Shown in pieces: positions 33,901-45,900 of a stretch of DNA of 64,000 bases. The stretch's first letter is position 1, and the number at the start of each line of letters is the position of its first letter. The DNA is from Plasmodium brasilianum (lineage: Eukaryota > Apicomplexa > Aconoidasida > Haemosporida > Plasmodiidae): NCBI RefSeq assembly GCF_023973825.1, contig NC_090123.1:1099501-1163500 (forward strand), written 5' to 3'. The notes under the pieces were generated by a model. That model was given only the letters and a program-made list of their open reading frames with translations, searched no databases and was not told the origin of the DNA. The position numbers and the translations under genes were made by a program.

Positions 33901-36900
33901 ATTCTGGTTTTTCTATATTAACAATAATAGCTAAAATTTGTTCTTCTAAACCTTCACATGTAACACTAAAATTGATCAGCGTGCATTGACTATTAACCTC
34001 AGGTTTGAAATGAGGATTACTTAATTTAGTTTGCAAGACAAGATTAAAAAAATTTACTTTTGCTAAATTTTCATTAGAAAAAGCTTTATTAATATTGCCT
34101 TGCGAGTTTTGCTTCTGGTTGTAGTTTTTGTAATTCATGTCTAGGTCACTGTTGAACTGATCTTGATTTTCAGTGTTCCCATTATTTTTGTTACCAGAAG
34201 TAGGGCTTACACTCGTATCCGCACTCACATTGGTGTTCATGTTTGCGTTAACGTTTGTATTTCCATTTTCGTTTGCATTCGCATTTGCATTTGAACTCGA
34301 GGTACTTTCAAAGAACGACTGAATTTTTGAAATCCTGCTAATAGCGTTTGGGTAGTTGAAGAGCATTTCCTCATTATCAATTTTGACATAAGTGTCATTT
34401 CCTTTTTTTATAAATTCTCTATTGAGTAAACCATCTATAACGTTGTCAATCTCTTCACTTATATTTTCAATTATTAGATACCCTCCTTTTGTAATAATAT
34501 TTTTAATTTTTTTAATAAAATTTTCACAGTTGAACTGTAAGCATGTAATATTGTCTCCTCCCTTTACCTTTAGCCATTTTAATCCTTGTAGTTGTGGATC
34601 TATTAACAGAGGCCATCGATAACAAGTACTTACTATTAGAGCATTTTCTATACTTATTTTATCTTCAGGCAATTTTTCATTTTTCCATGTAGCTATTTGT
34701 ATATCTTGTACCATTATATCAATAGGGGATGTAATATTATTAATAAGAATATTACTTTTTTTAATATGTTCTAACCATAAATTTTTCCATAATTTTACTC
34801 TAAAAGAGCTAGAAAAAACTCCTAAGTAAGTGATAAATGAAGAAAGCAATAAACAGTCACCATATATATATTTTTTATTCGATATAATGATAGCAATTTC
34901 GTCTGACCATCTAGAATATTCATCAGATAACATATTGACAAGATTTTCAGCTCTGTTTAATTTATCTTTTGATTCATTATATATTTTGATTACATTATTT
35001 TTTTCTTCATTAACTTCATTCATTTTTTTTCTTAATTTTTCTACACTATCTGTTAGTTCTTTCACTTTGTTTTCCAGTTGATCTAATTTTTCTTGAGCAT
35101 TATTTTTATTATTTGTTGCTTCTTGCAACTTATCCATTAAAGGTTTCACTTTTTTGTATACATCATTATATTTTACAATATTAACTAGCCATAATGCTAA
35201 ATATGCACACGCAGAAGACTTGGTTTTCATCATTTCATAATTAAAAAACTTTTTTTCAATAAATGGGGTTAACAAGTTGACTGTCTCTTCATCCATATTT
35301 TCTGCATCAAATTTTTGTAATTTACTTAAAAATTGAGTAGGATTGTTCATAATTTTTTGAGCAAATTTCCATGAATAATTTTTTATTTCTTTTAATGCTA
35401 TTAACACAGCATGGGTGACATCTAGACATTCCTTAGGAGGGTTTTGTAAAGATTTCAGTTCTTGTATAGCTGATTTAGTTATACAGTTAACGGCCTCTTT
35501 TGCTTTATTCATTATAGGTAAAGCTTCACTTAATTCTTTGTCTGCTTTTACCTGAATTTCGATAGCTTCTTTAGTAAATACTTCTGTCTTCTTCTTTTCT
35601 TCATTTACGATTTGTTGTTCTTTATTTGTAACTTCTGTTGCTTCTTTTACTTTGTTTAAGATATCATTCACTTCGATTTTTTTCTCTTCAATATTCGTTA
35701 TTTTTATTTCGATTTCTTTTTTTAACACCTGCACATTTTCTCTTGTACTTGTTAGTGCCAAGAGACCTTTATTTAATCTTTCAACTGACTTATCAATTTC
35801 GTGATTTTTAACGTGTAATAAATTTTTATAAAAATATATGTATTCAAGGAATGTTTTTGGAATTACATAATTGTATCTGTTTTTTTTCTCCAAATATTTT
35901 TTGTTCATTTCATTTGTACTTGTATGTACATATGCCATATGTTCACAAATATTTTTTTTTAATTCTTTATTAATTTCTACATCATTCAAAAATCTGTTAG
36001 AAACATTGACTAAAGCTTCATATGGCCATGGCAAAAAATAAATAAAACAAAAATTAGACAGGAATGATGGGAATTTAATTAATCTATCTCTGTATAAATT
36101 ACTTATTGGTGAATGGGTAATGGCTATTTTAAAATTCTTTCTTATTTTACTTATATAATAATTAAATACGTCTTCATTACTTTCTCCTATATTTAAATAT
36201 TTTATTTGATTACGAATTGAAGAAAAAATACCAAGGTATTCATCTTTCGAAAATAAATCATTGCATAAACCAGTGGATGTTAAATCATTTATATATGGCA
36301 AAAATGAATCTGATATATCCTTTTCCTTTAGTAAAAGGACATGTACATTTCCTGGTTTTATAGCACATTTTAAATGAAATTCTTGCATATCTGCCTTAAA
36401 ATTATTTACATCATAATTATTATTTGTCGATATACTAAGTAAATTTAGTGAGTTTATAAAGATACTTAATTTTACAAGCGACTGTTTACCTGAGCCACCA
36501 AAACCAATTAACATTAGATGAGACACATTAAAGTCTAAAATTCTACACATTTTACATATCTGTATTATAGCATAATCAAATAAAACTAAAGGCAATTCTA
36601 CATGTGTGCTGTTATATTCATTCAACTTTTCGCTCAACACTTCTTTTAATATATAAAATTTTTTAACATTCAAATACATTTTATCTAGACCATTCCTCAC
36701 TGATATGAAGGAGGTAAAAATGTTTTTGCTTAGATCATATATACCACTACTTTTCTCCCTCTCCACTCCCTTATTTGTTGAACTGTTCATTCCCTTGCTC
36801 GTTTCGTAATTTCCCACCTGCAATCTGGGGTTCCCGTTCCCACGTACGTCTTTATTCTTTCCCTTCTCACTGGCACGGTCACTTCCACAATCGCTACCAC

Positions 36901-39900
36901 TACCGGTTATACCACCATTGATTATATTATTGCTGCTGATTCCTAAATTATCTGTGCCAATGTCCTCCTGGGCTACACCCTCATCCGCCTCTTCCCCCTC
37001 TGTTACTACTCCCATTGAGCTTTTCCCATTGTAAGACGTTAGGGGAATAAACTGGTTTGATAATGAGTTTACCCTTTCCTTTTCGCTAGGGGAATCAAAA
37101 ATAAGTCTATGTTTTTCAAAATCATCTTTAAAAAAGGGAAAATACTGTTGTACTAATTTGTTGAATATTTGAGTAAATATATTTATATGCTCATTTGATA
37201 TTAATTTATTTATATATGCATGTTGGGTTTCATGAAAAAGAATCATTAACATTTTAAACCTGTTGTTATATATATCTGGATTTGTAGACTTAATTATATT
37301 GTAAAATACAGTATGTATATCATTTAAATTAAATAAATAATGTGGTGCAAAATTTGATAAGTTGAAAGATATATTTTCTGTAATATTACTGTACAAGTCA
37401 TACGAAAATGAGATCATATTATTTAGTAAGCCTTTAATTGTGTCATCAAATTTAAGTAAATGTTGTTTTAGTATTATTTTATATATATTTTCAAATGTTT
37501 TAAAACTTATATCATCAATGTTTATAATATTAAATTTATTCTGTATTCTTTTATCTATAAATTTGTTTGTGTTATTGTTAATAGTACCTATAAATAATAT
37601 ATCATGAATAAACTTCTTTTCATCTAAACTTTCCCTATCATATATTAATTTATAGGTTAATAATTGACGTAAAAATTCTAATGTCTGTTGTGTATCACAG
37701 TTATCTTTTGCAGTTATATTTAAGTCTTCCAAAAAAAATATATGCTTTTTTTGATTTGGTGGACCATATGTTCTTGTGTTTCTCTTTTCTACATTATTTT
37801 CAATTATTTTTTGTAAAGCAAAAGAATTAGTATAATAATTAACACTTATTATTGTATGTGTAAATTTTTCAATATTCATATTTATATTATTCTTTATGCA
37901 TTTAGTTTTTCCTGTACCATTATTACCATAAACCAATATTGGCTTATTCCTTTCTAGCGAATATTTTATCATTTTTTCGATCCTTATTAATTCTATTGTG
38001 TTAATATATATTTCGTCATAGTTATGTGGAAGCATATTCTCAATATAGTTATTTATACTTTTTTTTTTCTTTTTTTTCTTCTGCTGCTTCTTCTTATTAT
38101 TTTTTTTCATTTTTTTCCTTTTCCTTTTTTCCTTTTCCTCGGAGTATTCCCCATTAGTCTTTTCATCCATCTGTTCATCTGACTGTCCAACAAGTTGCTC
38201 ACCCAGCTGATCGTCCGTATCGCCTTCATCGCCTTCGTCCACCTCCTCTTCTGCGGTCACCTGGCTATCCTCATACCCCTTTGTATCATTGTCATATTCA
38301 CTTGATTGCCATTTCAAATTCTGCAAATATAAAATGTCTTCATCCAAGTACTCACTCAAATGTTTCCAGCTGTTCTCATATATATTGTAAATGTAATTGC
38401 AGCAGTAGTCATTACCCATCTTAACTTTTAAGTTTGTTTTTATATTATTACTAAAAGTATTTTTTGCGTTCATAATTTTATCATCTACTATTAAATTGTT
38501 CAGAACCCACATGTACGCATTCATAAAAAAGCAGTTGTAATAATCCTTAAGTATTTCGTAGTTGTAATTAATTTTGTTGATAATATTTTTGTCTTCACTG
38601 TTTAAAGCGCTCTCTTTCGTATTTGTACTGTTTTCCCCACTTAACGTGCCCCTATTCTTGCCTCCGTTGCTTCTGCTATTATTATTATTATTACTACTGC
38701 TTTGTGTTGCGTTTTCTTCAACCAGTTCATCCTTTAAAGGGACCTTTTTTTCGTTCTTTTGCCCATTTTTCTGCTCATTTCTTTTCTTCCTTTTGTCTAT
38801 TCCTCCTGGCTCTTCTGCACCTCCCTCTGTATCAGCAATGTCTTTGTCCTTCTTTAACGTACTCGAAGAAGACAACTCTTCGTTCAGTTCTTCACTGTTG
38901 AGGAAATTGTTTTCTTCATTTTGTTTGTTTTCAATTTTTTTTATGACCTCGTTAATATACTTTTCATATTTAAAAAGAAAGTAGTCAATGTAATTACATA
39001 TCGATTTTACAATATCTAAGTTAGAGAGTTCAAAAGCAAATTTGCATTGCTTTCTTAACATTTCAATATTTTGTGTATAAAATATATTAAAAAGATAATA
39101 AAACTCAGTTTTTGCAATATTATTACTAAGTAAATTGATCCAAGAACTGATAAATAATTTGTAGCTTATATCTCCTTTATTAATGTAAAGAACACCTCCT
39201 CGACTGACCGTAGCAGGAGATGCATATTTCATATTTGTAATTTCAAAGAACAAATGCATTTCTTTAGTAAAAGGAATTCTTTCGTTACTTACTAGTGTTA
39301 ACACTTTGTTATCATCCATGACTGTGTTCATACTTTCAATCCATTCTGCATCTATATTACCATCTAGTAATGTAATTTTATGTTTTATGTTTTCATTATA
39401 TGGAAAAATATTCCTAGACATTTTCCTCATGATAGATGATAAAGCACCATCAACCCATTCATTATTTTTCGTTAAATAACCATAAAGCTCGTAAGATTCA
39501 ATAGATTTAGGATTAATAACTTCATATAAGCAACTTTCATTTATTTTGTTTAAGCTTTTTATTAACATTTCAATGACACTTGATTTTCCACTTCCGTCTA
39601 CTCCTAGTATAAAAACACAGTGTCTTACATCCATTAGATCTTTTAGCTGTTTAACCTTTAAAATAAAATTATCGTCAATCTGTAAATTTGCTTCTTTTAT
39701 ACATATTTTTATAGCATCGTCAAAACTGTAAATATGTTTTTCTTCCTCATTTTTTATATCTTTTGCACCATTTGTAGAACTGTCCAAATATTCGTTCTTC
39801 ATATCCTTTTTGATTACTACGTCGGCATTATGTTGAAGGTCTTCTGGAGCAGCAATTTTAGAATCCTTCACAACAGTGCTATTATTTTCAAAAAGGGGGT

Positions 39901-42900
39901 TATTAGACATATCATTTTTCTTAATATTGCTAAAATTTTGCTGATTCGTACTACTACTGTTATTACTAATGTTCTGATAACTCTGTTCTGGGTTGTTAGA
40001 CTTGTAATGTCTATCCCCATTCTGCTGAGAATTGTTCTCTTCTTCTTTAAAAATATTACAGTCTACGTTAGGGAACAGATCATTAATTAACCCTAGAAAG
40101 ATAGGAATATCTTCATGAGTAATTTTTGGAATATTAAAATCTTTTAAAGCTTTCATTAAAATAACATCTTCATCAAAATTACTATATTTTCTTTTTAAAT
40201 TTCCTGCTTGTATGAGAACAACCTTAACAGCTCGTAATCCCCAGTCATAATGAATATTTTTTTGTAACAATTCTTTACACAGTTGATATAACTCTACAAA
40301 TTTGTATGATAACTTGTTTGCTTTTATAAATCCAAAAGACATTAACATATTCTCACAAATAAATTTTATATCTGGAACAATCATAGAACAAGATCTAAAT
40401 AAATTTTTCAAATTTTCCGGTAATTCTGTTCTACCTGCATACCCAGGATTCATAGTAATAAAAAAACCACAAGTTTTTTTTAAAACTATTTCATCATCTA
40501 TAAAATGAAAAACTGTTTTCTTTTCCTTAATAGCATCAAATATACATTTTATTTGAGTACTAACTACTGATAACACTTCTATACTTATACGATTAAACTC
40601 GTCAAAACATCCCCATGCACCTGTTTGTGATAAGCCGATACATATTTGTGACATATTAAAATAATTCATTTGATTACTACAGTTAAAAATAAAAATAGCT
40701 ATTCCGATTGCTTTAGATAAATCTTTTGTAGTTTCTGTTTTTCCTGTGCCCGCAGGACCTGCTGGAGCTCCACCAAGTATTAGATTTAAAGCTTGTGTTA
40801 AAGTAATATAGCATTTATCTGTCAATGGGGTTATTACTAGCTTCCCGGAATTACCAATATATTCATATAAATATTTCGTTTTAAAATCACATATTTTTAT
40901 TTCACATGTATAATTATTAATTTTTTTATCATACATCCAGTAATATTTTAATTGTGCTTGCCAGTCGAATGAAGTACTATCTGAAATTTTTTTTTTTATA
41001 AAAGATATGATTACATCTCTTGTGTGTACATCTAAGATAATCAATGATAATAATTTAGTTCTGATATTATAGTCTTCTGTTTTTTCTACTAATTTTATTA
41101 ATTTGTTTATCCTTTCAATTAATAACTTCTTATAATCTATAAAAGCAGACTCATTTCCATTTTCTAACTCATCAAAACATTTATTTATTTCTTCTGTTAC
41201 TATTATTTGGTTACATGTACACACTACTTGACTGATATAATTTGTTATCATTGTTTCGTCTCTATTCTGTTCGTCCAAAATTTCTGAGCTTATTTTTGCA
41301 TTCTCCAATATACTTCTAATCGTTATTTTTAAGTGATTTTCTAAATCTTTTAAATAATTTTCTACATTTCCTTTTAAGTTTAGTTCTGTCAAAAATTCTA
41401 GATGCTCATTTTCAATGCTATACACACCTTTAGCAATGTATTCTTTGTATTCCCCCGATTTGCTTTCTTTCTCGTGTACCACTATCGTCCCGTCATCTGC
41501 ATCAAAAGGTTTATTTTGTTCATAACTCACTTCCCCAACACTATTATCTCCATTCTCTTTCCTAAACTCAATCGTCTTAATAGCATTAAATACATCATTT
41601 ATATAGGGCAATATTTTCAGCGGGTTTTTTCCATTGCTCAGTATATCCAGCAAAGCAATGTTTGACAAGAAGTAAAATCGTGGAAATGTTTTTTTTTTTT
41701 GGTCCAGGTAATCGTTTAAAGCTTTTTCACATAATTCTATATTTTTAAAAAATTTACATAATAAATAGAACAGATCTTCATTCAAGCATACTTGTAAAAC
41801 ATTCTTCTGCTCATACGCATTATTAATTATGTCTTTATATTCATTTTCTATATTAAAAAACATTTTACTCTCTTGAGGTAGCTGAGAGTGTATATCTTCA
41901 GAGTTCAGATATATTGGTTGCAATCTTTCGAATTTGTTCAAAAATTTTCTCCATATATTAATTACTTCATCTATTTTTTTCAAATTTTCCTGCGTATTTA
42001 ATATAGTCTCTTGAATGAACAATATATATTTTTTTTGATTAATAAAAAATAAAATTTCTGACGTGTGCATATCTACAATTTCGAGTATCATATCCATGTT
42101 AGATATTTGAATATAACTTTGCTTTTTTAAAAATTCAAAATTCATCTGTTTCCATATCATGTTTATTTCCTTTATTTTATTTTCTATTTTTTTCTCTTTC
42201 TTTGCTTGCTCTATTACATCGTGAACTGCATCCACGTGTTTGTATAGCCTTAAGTCAAAAAATCCTTGCATAGTCAATTCTTTGTATTTAATTTTGAAAT
42301 TCTTGTTGCTTACTCCACTGTCGCTGCTGTCTGTGTTGTTTGTCCTGCTGATGCTGTTCGTTCGATTTACACCTTCTCTACTACTTAAGTGGCTGCCTTC
42401 TACCCCTTGTGCCTCCTCACTTTTCATGCCACCACCACTGTTGTGCGTTTCTTCGTCCACTTCGTAGCTATACCCTACACCGCTACTTGTTTCATTGTTA
42501 TTAGCTCCACCTCTGTTCAACTCATCATTGTTCAATTCACCGGCACTCGCTCCACCTCTATCCTCAGCACCGCTCCTCATCTCACCACTAACCTGTACCA
42601 CGTCTTCGCCGCTCTTACTGTTGAAGGATGCACTTAGAATGGAATTATTACTATTGTCAAGTCCTCGCCTCTTTGAGTATAAGTTGTTTACACTTCCGGA
42701 TATATTTATTATGATATTCCAGTGTCTGTCAAATATGCAGTCATTATTTAGATCGACTAGAAGTGGTAATATGGACGACAATTTTTTTAGCTCTTTAATT
42801 ATATATTCATATATAGGTAAATGTTTTAACTCAAAAAAATTCTTTCTAATGTAAAGAAGAATAAAATCAATTATGTAAATATTGCTGTTGACATCTATAT

Positions 42901-45900
42901 CTTTCCATAATTTTTTCTTTTCTTCTTCTAAAAAATAGATAATACAATTTACTAAATCCCACAGATGTTTTAGATCTCTTAGTTTTATGTCTATTTCATC
43001 TAACTCATTAAATACTGTTATGTCAATTTCAAAAAGAATTTCTAACTCGTTATGATATCTTTGTTTATCTTTATATATTTCATAGCTCTTTCTAAATTCA
43101 TTAAGTTTTTCATAAGGATTACAATAAATGTCCTTAGAACTACTAGGTATATTAGAAAATATATGTCTTTTCAATTTACTTAGTTCTTCTTTAAAATATT
43201 TGATTTCCATTTTGATATTTTTAATTTCGTTATTTTTATATTTCAATATTTTTTCCTTTATTTCGTTATAATGTATTTCTACTTTTTCTTTGTTCTTTTC
43301 TATATTGTCGAGCACTTCATTATATTTAGTTACTATGTCAAGATCTTTCAAATTTTCCATTATCTCTTTAAGCTTTTGAAAAATTAGAGGAATAATTTTT
43401 CGACTTAGCTTCACGCTTCTCAGGTTCCTCATTAGGTTGTAAAAGACGTCTTTGTTTTTGTTCATGATTTCTGACTGCCTGTTTTCACTCACGGAAGCAT
43501 CGTTTTTCGGCACCCCCTCTTTTTTTTCCCTACCCTCGGTTGTATTCTCGGCACCTCCGTCAACACCAACACCTACATTACTAATATCGCTAATGCTGCT
43601 CCTTGGTCCACTTTCGGCGGATTGATCAGAGCTTCGTACGCTCCTCTTTGACGCCGTATTTTTACCATTACCATCTTCCTTTTTAGCAAAAAACTCAACG
43701 ACAGCTATTTCGTTAAGGTTGGATATGACATTTTCATAAAACGAGTTGATCGCGTATATAGCATCCTTGACGAAGTTCTGTAAGTACTCACTGTACAGAG
43801 ATATATTTTGTTTGGTAAAGTTAATGAGTTTTTCCACTAAATTTTCTGAATAGAAGAATACAAAATTTATGGATTCATAAGTTTTCAGATGATAAAAAGT
43901 GACTAATTCCTCCTTTAATGATATAATTAATTTTTTATATACTACAACATTGGGAAATGAATGAAGAATATTTATATTCATAAGTTTTAAAGAATCTTGA
44001 AAATTATTATTGTATTCAAAATAGTTCGGATAAAGAAGTATTTCATTTTTTTGTTTAAACAATAAGAATTCTTTTTTTATATCAATATTCCAAACATGTT
44101 CATATTTTTTTAAGCTTTCTAAATATTTATAACATTTTTCAATAGTATTTTCAAAAAATATTTTAATTTTATTCTTATTATGATTGACACTTAAACTTAG
44201 CAGAATTTCATTTATGTAATCTCCACTTTTGATATCTATTCTTCTGATCCCTGAACAAAGATTCATAAAGTCATCAATCCATTTGTAAAATATACTTGTT
44301 ACAGAAAATGCTTTCTTACTTGTTAACTTTAAGTCCATATTTAGTTTATTTCCTATAAAATTAATTTTTATAATAAATATCTGTTCATCTTTTTTTGTAC
44401 ATTTCATGACATCATACAGGTTATTAAATAAAAAGTTTGTCAATTCTATCAGTTTGTCTATTATTATATTATTCAAAAATTTAAGGTAATTTTTCCACAT
44501 GCTGTTATTTTTTTTTATTTTCAAAATATCATAAGACTGTTTTATATACATGTTAATGCTTTTAAAATCTTCACTTAATTTTCCTCTCAACACGGAGAGG
44601 TTATTTTTATATGTATTTAAATAACTGTAAATGTCTTCATGTTTTTTTCTTTTTTCGATTATTGGTTTTTTTATCCAACTATTTGTTAAATTCAATATAG
44701 AAACTATATTACTGTGAAGAGTGGAAATGTTATTATAAATTTCTGACATGTCTTTATCCACTATTTCAATATATTCGTAAATATGATTTTCTGTCCATTT
44801 TAGTTCTCTTACTCCCCTTAGTAATGTTTTCTTAATAGCGACTAGCTTTTCTTCGAACAATTCTTTTTCTACATCCAAAGTTTTTGAAATAACGTTGTTG
44901 TATTTCTTTGTAATACTATTTAATATATTTATAAACTTTTTAAACGTATTAGCCTTGTTATATATATTCAAACAATCATCATTAACACTTAAATTATTTA
45001 GAAAAAAATTCTTTATATTATTTATGAACATAAATATGTATGGATGAAAATTTACATAAAACATGTCTCCTCTTATTTTAAATATATTTTCATTCAAGAA
45101 ATTATTAACAACATCTATAGTTTCTCTAAACCATTCTTTGCTTACATCAGATATATATTTACTTATTTTTTCACTGATATTTCGATATATACTATTTATT
45201 TCATCTGACTTTTCGTTCTGAATCTTAAGTGTTTTCATTATCTTTCTTAAAGGGAAATACTGCTGTTCAACCCTTTTTAATAAAGACGTAAATAAATTTA
45301 CTACTTCGCAGAAAAGGGGAGAATTTCTGTTTATGTTCAGTTGTTTCAGGTTCTCCTCCAAGTCTTCTTTATATTGTATAGACAACACCTTTACTTTTGA
45401 GTCTTCACCACTGCCACTAAGGCGGCCTTCACCTTCTTCACCGTTAATATCTCTTTCGTCGATTCCATCAACCTTCCTCACGTTTGCTGCTTCGAACGAA
45501 TTTTCTAAGAACACCTTTTTATTGTTTTCTATAATCGTTGCGTTTTTTATGAACAGATTGTCCACCAGTACGAATTCTTTCTTCAGATCCTGACACAGAA
45601 GTAGTGTGTGTCTGACTAACTCTACTTCTATCGCATGTATATCTCGAAGAATTAGAAAGGAGTTTAACAACTTAATATTCTTTTTCAAATCATTGTCAAA
45701 GGAGTAGACAAAAACGCATATTAACCTTTTGTTTAGTTCTTTTACCTTACTCTCAAAGCTGTTATATTTATTTATAAAAATGGTTTCTTCTTCATTTAAT
45801 ATTTCATGATTTATATCTAAAAATATTTCATTAATTATGTTAAAATCACGGCATATATTGTGTATCTCTTCAGTTAGCTTTTTTCCCTTTTCACCTGGGA

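Noticed and set aside
38574..38984. 136-aa Leu/Ser/Phe-rich plus-strand frame within the dynein gene
   Set aside because: Antisense shadow of a Gly/Asn/Glu-rich insert; the minus strand is the real coding strand across the whole region.
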